Notes: generated by a model from the letters alone, not told the origin. Counted from the stretch's first letter, positions 1-7,811 are shown. The stretch: 60,820 nucleotides of DNA from UBA1672 sp964351365 (GCA_964351365.1 CAYGNP010000016.1:1-60820); one strand, 5' to 3'. Translations and numbers: made by a program.

Positions 1-73
1 GGTCAAGGAGCGGGGCGCGCCGGATAATCGTGCTGCGTTGTTCCTCTGGGCTGTTTGTTTTCTTTATGGGCAT
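1..73 (-). CDS. Possible 5' end of a gene leaving the window (partial)
   Basis: Reading the minus strand from an ATG at 73 gives 24 open codons to the window edge, starting MPIKKTNSPEEQRSTIIRR. The piece is too short to assign to a family. Its composition is protein-like, and it would be divergent from the gene at 227. No convincing ribosome binding site is visible before the ATG, so the exact start is uncertain and the call is tentative. Confidence 0.35.
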   Translation of the reverse strand, partial: MPIKKTNSPEEQRSTIIRRAPLLD

Positions 74-78
74 GAAGA

Positions 79-98
79 TTCATTAATATATTAATGAA
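79..98. repeat. Perfect 20-bp AT-rich palindrome (possible operator)
   Basis: The sequence TTCATTAATATATTAATGAA is its own reverse complement over all 20 bases. It lies in the divergent spacer between the possible leftward gene at 73 and the rightward gene at 227. A dyad of this length and position is typical of a dimeric regulator site, but no regulator is identified. Confidence 0.6.
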
Positions 99-151
99 AT
101 GGTTTTAGCATAGCGGCGCGGTGATGGCTATGGTGGAAATTTTCTATATTT

Positions 152-195
152 AATATGTTAATTTTCTTGTTGCTGAATACAAAATATGTTAATTT
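152..195 (+). repeat. Two 13-bp direct repeats 31 bp apart upstream of the 227 gene
   Basis: AATATGTTAATTT occurs at 152-164 and again at 183-195. Start-to-start spacing is 31 bp, about three helical turns, so both copies would face the same side of the DNA. The second copy ends 31 bases before the ATG at 227. They may be tandem binding sites for a regulator. A weak -35/-10 pair (TTGTTG at 167, TAATTT at 190, spacer 17) overlaps them. Confidence 0.5.
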
Positions 196-226
196 GCAAA
201 AAAATTTGATTTATAAGGGAGTGATT

Positions 227-907
227 ATGTCAGAAAAATTTGATGCATTTAATATTGGTGACGTTGCCAGGGCGGTGGCTTTGGAGTGTCAGTTAAGAAA
301 AATCGGTGAAAACGAGCTTGGTACTGCTCTATTTGTTGAAGCAACAGCTAGTTTCTCGCAAACAGCTACGGGTGAGATCGTTCAAAATCCTGATGGTTTT
401 ACGCCGGAGCAGCTATTTGCTTATGATGGTGAACCTGGTTTGAGTGATCGTGAGGCTGCTATTTTGTATAGTCGTTATGGCGCTATTGGTTTAATCTCTC
501 CGGAATTTTTTCCCGATTTGGATTTAATGACAGAGGATCGCCAAATTAGACCTGTTGACCAAGATCTTGTTGCGCGTTTGCAAACACATTATGGAATTGG
601 AGAATATGAAGCTTACGGCCTTGCTGTTTTTCATGATCAAGACGCGGATGCTGTCATGGGATATGTTGCTGAGACAGATATTAGCACAGTAAGGGAGACT
701 GTAATCGCAAGTGAGCGTGAGGTGATTAAGACAGAGCTGCATTTTGCTGGCGAGCAATATGATGATGATAGAGTTAATGAAATTCTTGATGAGAGGATGC
801 CTGAAATTGATCGGAAGCTAGAAGCTCTGGGCATTGCTTTAGGACCTGTTGACGATGCTATTCGTACGGAATGCGGCCCCCTAATGACTGCACCTAAGTT
901 AAAATAA
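227..907 (+). CDS. Hypothetical acidic cytoplasmic protein (226 aa)
   Basis: I do not recognise this family. The reading frame is open from 155, but the ATG at 227 is preceded by AAGGGAG at a suitable distance and starts MSEKFDAFNIGD, so it is chosen. The protein is rich in Asp and Glu and has no signal peptide, membrane segment or cysteine-based motif. The C-terminal half (from about residue 150) looks helical and charged. T-ending codons are more frequent than in the housekeeping neighbours. It ends 4 bases before the convergent nuclease-like gene. Its upstream region carries a palindrome and phased direct repeats, which suggests regulated expression. Confidence 0.7.
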   Translation: MSEKFDAFNIGDVARAVALECQLRKIGENELGTALFVEATASFSQTATGEIVQNPDGFTPEQLFAYDGEPGLSDREAAILYSRYGAIGLISPEFFPDLDLMTEDRQIRPVDQDLVARLQTHYGIGEYEAYGLAVFHDQDADAVMGYVAETDISTVRETVIASEREVIKTELHFAGEQYDDDRVNEILDERMPEIDRKLEALGIALGPVDDAIRTECGPLMTAPKLK

Positions 908-911
908 AAAT

Positions 912-1805
912 CTAGTCATTAAATTTTGGAAGGGCGCTGCCTTGGTCTTGGATGGCGGCGGGGGGCTCTGGCTCAGGCTCATCTTCAGGGGTGAATAGTG
1001 GCTCGATGCTCTGAGGGTGGTCGAGTTTTATGTGCGGGCCGTTATAGGATTCGATCCAGCCGCGAACGCGCATATTTTTTCCGTTCCATGATTCCGGGGT
1101 TATCTTTTGTGTGGTGAAGTTGCGCAGATTTGAAGATGTAATCGACACCGTAAAATCATCGCGCCAGTTATCGCCGAAATTTAAGTAGAGGGTATTTTTC
1201 TGGCGGGAGACGGTGCGTACACGTCCCTCGATGATTTGGAAGGAGCCGATATGATCTGCGGCCTTTTCGGGCGTTAAGATTTGGAATTCGGGGATGTTCC
1301 AAAGGCCTTCCTTATTTGTGCGGGCGGTGTTTTCGAGGGCAAGCATTTGTGCAGCCATGTCGGGGTTGTATTGCGTTGTGCGCACGCGGGCTAGGCCAAG
1401 GGAGAGCAGCATGCCCTGTACCCAGACATCTTTGTCGGTGCGCACAATATGAGCAATTTGGTGGTTCATGCGGTTTATGCGTCCTGCGCTTGATGATTTT
1501 GTCTGGTAGAGCGTGATTGTGCGACCTTTCAGGAAATCGTTTAAAATTTCAACAGCGGTTACTGCGTAGTCACCGGGGGTGTAATAATCAAGGTCAGGGT
1601 AGTCTAGGCCAGTGAGATGCACGAAACGCCCGTCGTCCAGTTTCAGAGTGAGGGGGGAAACGGCTTCGGTTACAGTTGCCTTGCCGGTATTTGATAAGGC
1701 AGAGAAATCTCCACCGGGTAGGGTCAGTGTGTTTTGTTTTGCGCTGGCCTCATGTATAAAAAAGAGGTTGGTCAGCAGAAGGATTGCCGTTAAAATCTGT
1801 TTCAT
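912..1805 (-). CDS. Secreted staphylococcal-nuclease-fold protein, probably non-catalytic
   Basis: An N-terminal signal peptide (about residues 1-22, ending EASA) is followed by a thermonuclease-like (SNase, OB-fold) domain at about 38-170, with the family outline VHLTGLDYPDL ... GRINRMNHQIAHI ... GLARV. The active-site positions look altered: the usual DGDT turn is missing, the VRL arginine is His, and the PE glutamate is Asp. A second beta-rich segment follows at about 180-260 (EGRVRTVSRQK, NFGDNWRDDFTV), as in many alphaproteobacterial thermonuclease-family proteins, then an acidic proline-rich tail. It probably acts in the periplasm. It is divergent from the M48 protease, 27 bp away. Family placement is fairly sure; loss of catalysis is inferred. 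Confidence 0.75.
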   Translation of the reverse strand: MKQILTAILLLTNLFFIHEASAKQNTLTLPGGDFSALSNTGKATVTEAVSPLTLKLDDGRFVHLTGLDYPDLDYYTPGDYAVTAVEILNDFLKGRTITLYQTKSSSAGRINRMNHQIAHIVRTDKDVWVQGMLLSLGLARVRTTQYNPDMAAQMLALENTARTNKEGLWNIPEFQILTPEKAADHIGSFQIIEGRVRTVSRQKNTLYLNFGDNWRDDFTVSITSSNLRNFTTQKITPESWNGKNMRVRGWIESYNGPHIKLDHPQSIEPLFTPEDEPEPEPPAAIQDQGSALPKFND

Positions 1806-1832
1806 AGATGTATCTGACCCCTTTGGAGGCTT

Positions 1833-3290
1833 ATGGGCAAGCGTTTCTTTACTGTTTTTGGATTTTTATTTGTTGCGTTTGTGTTGGGCGGGTGTTCGAC
1901 AAATCCTGCTACGGGTAAAAGCCAGTTTGCGCCATTTATGAGTCCGCAGCAAGAATTGCAGATCGGCGCGCAGATGCACGCGGAGGCGGTTAAGCGTGAC
2001 GGGTTGTATAAGGATGAAAAGCTGCAGGCCTATTTGAATGAGATTGGCAAGAAGGTGTCGCAATATACTGAGCGTACGGATATTGCGTATAAATTTTACT
2101 TGCTGGATACGCCGCAAGTCAATGCGTTTGCTTTGCCGGGTGGGTATATCTATATGACGCGCGGGATTATGGCGTTGGCGAATAGCGAGGCCGAGTTTGC
2201 GGCCGTCCTTGGGCATGAGGTTGCGCATGTTACGGCGCGCCATGGGGCGGAGCGTTATTCACGCAGAGTTATGACAGGATTAGGGCGTGAAATTATATCG
2301 ATTGCAGTGGGGCAGCCGGGTGTTTCCGAAGTTTTGGGTCTCGGGGATCAGCTTTATACGGCCTCTTATTCACGGGGGCAAGAATCTGAAGCGGATAGTC
2401 TGGGTATTCGGTATATGAACAGATCAGGGTATCAGCCGGGCGCGGCGGCAAGTTTTTTTAATAATATGCTTCTGCATGAGGCTTTAGAGATGAAGAAAGC
2501 AAAAAATAAAAATTCACGCACGCCGAATTTTCTGGCCACGCATCCTGCGACGGCTGAGCGTATTCATGAGACCCGCGCAGAGACAGCAAAATTTGCCGGT
2601 CAGGGTGTTGAAAACCGTGAGCGGTATTTGCGTATGATTGACGGGATGACCTTTGGTGACAGTGCGGATCAGGGGTTTGTGAAAGGGCGGAATTTCTATC
2701 ATCCGCAAATCGGATTTATGTTCACAATCCCTGAGGGTGCGAAGTTGTCTAATGGGACATCGCAGGTCAGGGTCTCTTTTGAGAGTGATCGCGGGGATAT
2801 GGTTTTTGACTTTGTGAAAAACGATCGTGGTTATTCGCCGTATCAATATTTGAAGGATGTTTGGGCGGCGGATTATAGCGGTGAGGTTGTTGTAGAAAAT
2901 GTTACTGTTGATGGGATGCGCGCGGCTATGACTAGCCTGAAGGGGGTTTCCAATGACAAACAGGTTGAGCAACGTTATTTTGCGATTGCGTGGGAGGATC
3001 AACGCATTGCCCGGTTTGTCGTTGAGCTGCCGCAAAATGCTGCACGGGGGGATGCTATTGCGATGCGCGATAGTGTTTATAGTTTCAGGCGGTTGAGTTT
3101 GAAGGAGCGTGAGACGCTTAAGCCGTACCGAATCAAGATTATTACCAGTGCGTATGGGGATAGCGCGGCAAGTTTAGGTAAGAAAATGGCTTTGCCGAAA
3201 TTCAAGGAAGAGGAGTTTCGCGTCCTAAACGGGTTGGGCCCGCGTGATGAAATCGTGCCGAACAGGCTCTATAAGATTGTTGTCGATTAA
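1833..3290 (+). CDS. M48-family metalloprotease, lipoprotein (BepA/YfgC-like)
   Basis: A zinc-dependent endopeptidase likely anchored in the outer membrane and acting on periplasmic or envelope proteins. The signal peptide ends in a lipobox (VLGGC, Cys21). The peptidase domain follows, with HEVAH at 128-132 (two zinc His and the catalytic Glu) and ESEAD at about 184-188 supplying the third ligand. The C-terminal half (about 280-485) is an additional domain ending in a LysM-like stretch (EEEFRVLNGLG, NRLYKIVVD), common in alphaproteobacterial M48 lipoproteins. At 485 aa it matches that subgroup. It is monocistronic between a divergent and a convergent gene. Confidence 0.88.
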   Translation: MGKRFFTVFGFLFVAFVLGGCSTNPATGKSQFAPFMSPQQELQIGAQMHAEAVKRDGLYKDEKLQAYLNEIGKKVSQYTERTDIAYKFYLLDTPQVNAFALPGGYIYMTRGIMALANSEAEFAAVLGHEVAHVTARHGAERYSRRVMTGLGREIISIAVGQPGVSEVLGLGDQLYTASYSRGQESEADSLGIRYMNRSGYQPGAAASFFNNMLLHEALEMKKAKNKNSRTPNFLATHPATAERIHETRAETAKFAGQGVENRERYLRMIDGMTFGDSADQGFVKGRNFYHPQIGFMFTIPEGAKLSNGTSQVRVSFESDRGDMVFDFVKNDRGYSPYQYLKDVWAADYSGEVVVENVTVDGMRAAMTSLKGVSNDKQVEQRYFAIAWEDQRIARFVVELPQNAARGDAIAMRDSVYSFRRLSLKERETLKPYRIKIITSAYGDSAASLGKKMALPKFKEEEFRVLNGLGPRDEIVPNRLYKIVVD

Positions 3291-3306
3291 TTAGATTTTT
3301 ATTCTT

Positions 3307-4194
3307 TTAGCACAAAAGTGTGTCGATGATGTTGCCGTTGCTGGCGAAAGCGGTGCAGGCGAGGTCTCCGCCAAAGCCGCAGCCACCGTCGATTGTTGCT
3401 TTTACGCAATTATAGCTTGGGCCTTTATGCGTGGGGTCGTAGCCACGGATGACTTTTTCGAAGGGAAGGTAGGGCTCGGTGATTTGGTCAAAGCGATCAT
3501 GCGCCCACCAGAAGCTATCGCCCTGTTCATCGAGTGGCTTTTGCGTATCTATGCCGGAATGTACAAAGAGCATTGGATACTGGGCATCTTCGGGAGAATA
3601 TGCGGCGCGCACGAGCTGGGTTGTAAATGTTTGATGGCCAGCATGGTTGTTCAGACGATCGCGGATATGGGCGGTCCATTTTGAGAGGCCAACGATGCCC
3701 TGGCGGCAGGCTTCGATTCCGTCATGCTGGCATAAGCCATAGGCGCCGAGCGTTGCGGCCAGCCCGTTGCCGAGCATCCAGGTGAATGTTTTCGTTGGAT
3801 CAGGCGCGAATTGAAGCTGCAGCAATTTTTGCCACATTTCCTCCTGCGCGCCGCGAAGATAAATTATGTCAGAGGGGATCATGCTGCGTTTTGCAAGGAC
3901 AGCGCGGCGAAATGCCAGAATTTCATCGATAACGTAAGCGGAGTTTGGCCCATAGCCGATGTAGTTTCCTGTATAGATGACGCGGTCACCAGGTGAAATG
4001 TGTTCATAGATATTATCGTGCAGAAAAGCCAGTTTTTCGACCTCCCCGTGAATTGCGGAGATTGCAAAAATGCGGTTTGCATAGCCTATTGCCGAAAAAC
4101 GGCTATCGATTTGAGTTTTTGTTTTCAAAACCGTAACACAGTTCGTATGAGTTAAAATTGAGTATTGGGTAGAATTACCCAGTAAGATGCTCAT
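3307..4194 (-). CDS. Calcineurin-like metallophosphoesterase fold with lost metal ligands
   Basis: The spacing of motifs is that of PPP-type phosphoesterases, but several metal-binding residues are changed. Motif I reads ISAIHG at 45-50 instead of a DxH form (Asp to Ala, His49 kept). Motif II reads GDRVIYTGN at 69-77 instead of GDxVDRG. Motif III reads LRGAQE at 113-118 instead of GNHE. VHSG near 211 resembles motif IV. The enzyme is therefore probably inactive as a phosphatase, or binds metal differently. No signal peptide is evident. It lies downstream of carD on the same strand, separated by a strong hairpin, and converges on the M48 gene. The family call is moderately sure; the function is unknown. 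Confidence 0.7.
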   Translation of the reverse strand: MSILLGNSTQYSILTHTNCVTVLKTKTQIDSRFSAIGYANRIFAISAIHGEVEKLAFLHDNIYEHISPGDRVIYTGNYIGYGPNSAYVIDEILAFRRAVLAKRSMIPSDIIYLRGAQEEMWQKLLQLQFAPDPTKTFTWMLGNGLAATLGAYGLCQHDGIEACRQGIVGLSKWTAHIRDRLNNHAGHQTFTTQLVRAAYSPEDAQYPMLFVHSGIDTQKPLDEQGDSFWWAHDRFDQITEPYLPFEKVIRGYDPTHKGPSYNCVKATIDGGCGFGGDLACTAFASNGNIIDTLLC

Positions 4195-4209
4195 ATCGTA
4201 TATAAAATT

Positions 4210-4243
4210 TGGCCACGGTGAAAGTTTTTCTTCACCATGGCCA
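4210..4243 (-). terminator. Stem-loop terminator downstream of carD
   Basis: A 13-bp stem with one mismatch (TGGCCACGGTGAA against TTCACCATGGCCA) encloses an 8-nt loop and is followed on the minus strand by an AT-rich stretch (AAATTTTATATA). It sits between the carD stop and the phosphoesterase start, both on the minus strand, so it probably ends the carD transcript. Confidence 0.65.
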
Positions 4244-4268
4244 TAAAATATATGTGTTTAATTTTGTC

Positions 4269-4814
4269 TTATGCTGCTTTTACGGCTTCGTCCGTATTGG
4301 CAGATTTGATTTTCGCTTTGCCCATCAGATCTTCAAGCTTTTCAGTGGCTTTTAGTTCGGTGATGTTATCAACGGCGGCGACTTCACGAGCCAAACGCTC
4401 CAGCGCAGATTGGTAAATCTGGCGTTCGCTGTAAGATTGCTCGGTGTCGTCGTTGCTGCGTTTCAGGTCGCGAAGCACTTCTGCGATTGAGACAGGGTCG
4501 CCGGAATTGATTTTTGTTTCATATTCCTGTGCGCGGCGGCTCCACATTGTGCGGCGAACGCGTGAGCGGCCTTTCAATGTGTTTAATGCATCGTCCAGAC
4601 GTTCGGATGAGCATAGCTTGCGCAGTCCCGATGTTTCAGCGCGGGCAACTGGAATTTTGAGACGCATACGGTCGCGCTCAAAGCCTACGACGTACAGGCT
4701 GAGTTCCATGCCTGCAATAATTTGTTTTTCAACACCTTCAATTTGACCAACACCATGCGCCGGATATACAACGCTATCACCTTTTTTAAAATCAAAATTG
4801 TCGTTATGTGCCAT
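4269..4814 (-). CDS. carD: CarD-family RNA polymerase-binding transcription regulator
   Basis: CarD proteins bind the RNA polymerase beta subunit and stabilise open promoter complexes, often at rRNA and stress promoters. The N-terminal RNAP-interaction domain (about residues 8-70: FKKGDSVVYPAHGVGQIEG) is the family signature. An all-helical DNA-binding region follows (about 75-165, with YSERQIYQSALERLA). The tail is Lys/Ala-rich. Of two starts, the ATG at 4814 has AGAGG at a good distance, while an upstream GTG at 4820 lies too close to it. Length (181 aa) is normal. A terminator-like hairpin and a promoter lie upstream (4871-4980), so expression may involve attenuation. Confidence 0.93.
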   Translation of the reverse strand: MAHNDNFDFKKGDSVVYPAHGVGQIEGVEKQIIAGMELSLYVVGFERDRMRLKIPVARAETSGLRKLCSSERLDDALNTLKGRSRVRRTMWSRRAQEYETKINSGDPVSIAEVLRDLKRSNDDTEQSYSERQIYQSALERLAREVAAVDNITELKATEKLEDLMGKAKIKSANTDEAVKAA

Positions 4815-4870
4815 AGTCACTTACCTCTTTCTTTATAGTAGGTTTGTCTTTTTCGCTAAATTTTAAGGGC

Positions 4871-4908
4871 AATAAAAAAAGCAACCGAAATATTCGAAAT
4901 TGGTTGCT
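4871..4908 (-). terminator. Rho-independent terminator upstream of carD
   Basis: On the minus strand, AGCAACC and GGTTGCT form a perfect 7-bp stem around a 15-nt loop, immediately followed by a run of seven T's and ATT. This is the clearest intrinsic terminator shape in the window. No minus-strand protein gene lies immediately upstream to use it; the nearest transcription start I can see is the promoter at 4952-4980. Confidence 0.7.
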
Positions 4909-4946
4909 CAATGCGCGTTTTGGCTTTGCTCTCTAATTCAACATGA
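4871..4946 (-). ncRNA. Candidate small RNA or carD leader attenuator (about 75 nt)
   Basis: A sigma70-type promoter (4952-4980) and an intrinsic terminator (4871-4908) on the same strand bracket about 75 nt with no open reading frame of note. The unit would give either a free small RNA or a short terminated leader, with read-through into carD 57 bases further on. It is a prediction from signals only; the family is unknown. Confidence 0.4.
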
Positions 4947-4951
4947 GAGGG

Positions 4952-4980
4952 AGCATATCAAAAAAATGGGTTTTTTTCAA
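4952..4980 (-). promoter_or_regulatory. Sigma70-type promoter reading toward carD
   Basis: On the minus strand, TTGAAA (4975-4980) and TATGCT (4952-4957) are separated by 17 bp. Transcription would start near 4946 and run into the terminator at 4908-4871. A second possible -10 (TATAAA) lies just upstream of the carD ribosome binding site, so carD may also have its own start. Confidence 0.5.
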
Positions 4981-5088
4981 CATAAAAAGGTTAAATAGTG
5001 GTAAATATTTTACATATGCAAAAAGTTGTGGGTTTACCTTTGATGGGGTATTGATAAATTGAGAGATTATTTGTGCAAGGATTCGGGT

Positions 5089-5478
5089 GTGTTCGACCAT
5101 AATTTAAGGTTACAAAAGCCGTTGGAGGATTTTGTCGAGCTTTGGGAGAGGTTAAGCCCGCGTACTGTGGCTTTGCTGGAGGGGATGCTATTGCCTGAAG
5201 CGGTGTTTGAGGACCCTTATTACAGGGCGCAAGGGTCTGAAAAAATAGAAAAATTGTTGCAGCACAGGTTTGTCGTGCATCCAAATTATAAGATAAAAGT
5301 CCATGATTTTTCATGGGGGCGCAGGCAGGGGCTTGCGTTTATGCACTGGAGCGCTGAGGGGATGGAAGCCATGAGCAGCATCAATTTTATGCCGGGGGGC
5401 AAGATTTTGAGCATTTCAGAATTTTGGGGCGCGCATGAGGGGTTTCAGATTAAGGCTTACAAGCGCCTTAAGATTTGA
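5089..5478 (+). CDS. NTF2/SnoaL-like fold protein (small, function unknown)
   Basis: A single-domain protein of about 129 aa with the look of the cone-shaped NTF2/SnoaL superfamily: an N-terminal helix (LEDFVELWERLSPRTVALLEG), a FEDPYYR segment typical of SnoaL-like proteins, and beta strands (IKVHDFSWGRR, GLAFMHWSAEG, GKILSISEFW). The GTG at 5089 has AAGGA seven bases upstream; a TTG at 5059 is an alternative start. The 3' end overlaps the convergent LD-carboxypeptidase by 11 bp. No active residues can be assigned. Confidence 0.65.
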   Translation: MFDHNLRLQKPLEDFVELWERLSPRTVALLEGMLLPEAVFEDPYYRAQGSEKIEKLLQHRFVVHPNYKIKVHDFSWGRRQGLAFMHWSAEGMEAMSSINFMPGGKILSISEFWGAHEGFQIKAYKRLKI

Positions 5479-6364
5479 TTTCAAATGATTTTTTATCTGT
5501 ATTTATACTGGCTGTTGCGCCGATGGGGTAGGCGTAAAATTCGGTGGTGTGCCCGAAAGGCATATCCATAAGGATAGGTATGTCCAGACCTTCTGTGTGT
5601 TCGGTAATGATGTCTTTCAGGGTAAAGCCAAAGGGTTTTGTTGAGTCCTGAAGGTCTGAAAATTGACCGAAAATAAGGGCTTTGGCGTTTTTGAATACGC
5701 CAAGGCGTTTGAGATGCGCGAGCATACGGTCGATGCGGCTGAGCTCCTCGTTACAATCTTCGAGGAAAATGATCTTATCCTTGTAAAAATCGTTTGGTAG
5801 AGTTTGGGGAAGGTATTGAAAAAGGCTAAGGTTGCCGCCGATAAGAGTGCCTTTTACCGTTCCGGCTTTGAGGATATTTTTCTTTTTTAGGGACGGATAG
5901 CTGGCTTTTTTGTGGTTGAGCAGTTTAAGAAGATGGTCTGCGTGTTTGTTTTTATGAAGGGTTTTAAAAACCGGGCCATGGATGGTGATTATATCCGTAT
6001 GGGCGTAAACGGCGTTCAGGAGGGCGGTTACGTCGCTGAAGCCGATCAAGGTTTTTGGCGATTTTTTGAGGCGTTCAAAATTTATGGTTTCGAGCAGGTG
6101 CAGGCAGCGATTACCTCCGCCTGCTGCCCAGATGGCGTTGATGTCGGCGCGCTGCCAAAGCCCTTGGAAAGCGAGTGCTTTTTGCAGGTGTGTGCCAGCA
6201 GATTGGTTGTGGCGCTCGAAGGTTTGGGGGTGGATAAATACCTTGTAGCCCTTTGATTCGAGCATTGATTTTGATTTTTCGATGTCGGACTTCTCAACCC
6301 AGCTGGAGGGGGCGAAACCGCCGATTGTATCACCGGGCTTAAGGGGCGGGGGATTGATGCTCAT
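5468..6364 (-). CDS. ldcA: LD-carboxypeptidase (peptidase family S66, LdcA-like)
   Basis: Removes the terminal D-Ala from murein tetrapeptides during cytoplasmic peptidoglycan recycling. The family layout is present: GGFAPSS at 15-21, an AAGGGNR oxyanion segment at 80-86, the nucleophile in GFSDVT (Ser110), GGNLSLFQYL near 175, a LEDCNEELSRIDRML segment near 200 carrying the triad Glu, and the catalytic His in PFGHT near the C-terminus. Length (298 aa) is normal and there is no signal peptide. It lies 3 bp downstream of the PaaK-like gene on the same strand, so the two are probably co-transcribed. Confidence 0.88.
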   Translation of the reverse strand: MSINPPPLKPGDTIGGFAPSSWVEKSDIEKSKSMLESKGYKVFIHPQTFERHNQSAGTHLQKALAFQGLWQRADINAIWAAGGGNRCLHLLETINFERLKKSPKTLIGFSDVTALLNAVYAHTDIITIHGPVFKTLHKNKHADHLLKLLNHKKASYPSLKKKNILKAGTVKGTLIGGNLSLFQYLPQTLPNDFYKDKIIFLEDCNEELSRIDRMLAHLKRLGVFKNAKALIFGQFSDLQDSTKPFGFTLKDIITEHTEGLDIPILMDMPFGHTTEFYAYPIGATASINTDKKSFEIKS

Positions 6365-6367
6365 GGG

Positions 6368-7771
6368 TTATGATGCCTTGCGTTGATGGTAGCCGCCGAC
6401 CACTTCGGCCAGTCCGTCGCCTTCGCCGATGATTTTGAATTTTCGGGTATAGTCATGTTCGAAATGATCTACAATATTTACAGTAATCTGATCGTAATTT
6501 TCAAAGACTTTGCCAATTGTTTCCAGGGTTGCGCGTTTGACTTGTTCTTGCAGGTTTAGATTTATCAGGACGAAGTTGAGTTGCATGGTTTTTTGGCCGT
6601 CTGGGTTTTGGTCATGACGCAGCATGAAGTGAATGATGGGGCCCTCGAGTTCCTTATTTACCTGATTGATGAAATCGTTGAAGAAGGAGGCAAAATACAT
6701 GTATCCATCGGCGCCGATAAGGTAGTCGGAGTTTTTGCCCTCAAGGGATGTCAATGTCTGGCGGCCATCATCATAGGTGTTTACGCGGCCCATATCCTCG
6801 ATTTTATAGCGCACGAGGGGGAATGCTTTCTGGTGATAGGCTGTGATCAGTATAGAGTGATCGGGGCCATTTTCAGCAAAAACATAGTCGCCGAAAATAT
6901 CGTAATCATAGCTGGATAGGCCTGTTTGATGAGCAATTTCGCCGAACTCTACCGCGCCGTAGGTAGATTGGATGTCACTGTCCGGGAATTTTGTCTGGAT
7001 AAAGTTTTTGCTGCAGTCGAGGAAAAATTCTCCGCTGACGTTTATGCAGGGTAAATGTTCGAAAGGCGGGATTTTTTCGGTATGCATAATCTCGGCAATG
7101 CGCTGGAGGACACAAGGGAAAATCACAAGTAAGGTTGCTTTGGTGGTTTTTAGGGTGGCTAGAAGGTTTTCAACAGTTTCCTTTGTGATGGTTTCAAAGG
7201 GAACCATGGTAAAGCCAAAATAGCGGCTAAGCGTTTTTGCATGCTGCGCGTAAATGCCTGTGAAATATGATTTCAAAGGGTAGAAGACAACAAAGCTCTC
7301 ACCCTCGCTCCAGCCGTTACGTTTGAATGAGTCGAGGAAGCTGTGGGCGAAGATTTGTGCATCATTATAATCAAGCCAGCGGAAAGTCGGTGTTCCAGAT
7401 GTTCCGCCTGTTGAGATCGTTGTGAAAAAATCTTTTTTATAGATGGCGGTCAGAAAGTCTTTAGGTGAGGGTGTATTGCCGCTTTGTAATATGTCATTTT
7501 TTCCGGTTAAGTGGTTAGACATGAAGTCTTCGTTTTTCTCGCGTAAATCCTGCTTTTCAACAATCGGCAGGTGCGAAAAGGCGTAGAAAAATTCTTCGTC
7601 GGTGAAGTCTTTTTGAGCGTTGAGGAATGTTGTGAATACGTTTTTGTAAAAAGGCGTGGTTGCGTTTGCATGTGTGAGTATGTTCACCAGTTTTTCACGC
7701 CGTGTTTCATGCGGGTGGTGAGGTGAAGGCAAGATAAAACGATACCCAGTGTTTTTTCGGAAGAATTTCAT
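6368..7771 (-). CDS. PaaK/CapK-like AMP-forming adenylating enzyme
   Basis: Resembles phenylacetate-CoA ligase, CapK and LuxE-type members of the ANL superfamily, which activate a carboxylate as an acyl-adenylate. The ATP-binding P-loop is TGGTSGTP at about 121-128. Later landmarks include STYGAVEFGEIA (A5-like, near 268) and a C-terminal small domain (from about 365). There is no carrier-protein or phenylacetate-pathway gene nearby, so the substrate is unknown. It is the first gene of a likely pair with ldcA. The start MKFFRKNTGYRF has no strong ribosome binding site. Confidence 0.75.
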   Translation of the reverse strand: MKFFRKNTGYRFILPSPHHPHETRREKLVNILTHANATTPFYKNVFTTFLNAQKDFTDEEFFYAFSHLPIVEKQDLREKNEDFMSNHLTGKNDILQSGNTPSPKDFLTAIYKKDFFTTISTGGTSGTPTFRWLDYNDAQIFAHSFLDSFKRNGWSEGESFVVFYPLKSYFTGIYAQHAKTLSRYFGFTMVPFETITKETVENLLATLKTTKATLLVIFPCVLQRIAEIMHTEKIPPFEHLPCINVSGEFFLDCSKNFIQTKFPDSDIQSTYGAVEFGEIAHQTGLSSYDYDIFGDYVFAENGPDHSILITAYHQKAFPLVRYKIEDMGRVNTYDDGRQTLTSLEGKNSDYLIGADGYMYFASFFNDFINQVNKELEGPIIHFMLRHDQNPDGQKTMQLNFVLINLNLQEQVKRATLETIGKVFENYDQITVNIVDHFEHDYTRKFKIIGEGDGLAEVVGGYHQRKAS

Positions 7772-7811
7772 ACCATACTCAGTGTTTGGGCATTTTTCAT
7801 CCGGGGGTGGT

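Noticed and set aside
155..226. In-frame upstream extension of the 227 gene starting at an ATG at 155
   Set aside because: No ribosome binding site, an unnatural AT-rich peptide, and it would run through the direct repeats; the ATG at 227 has AAGGGAG.
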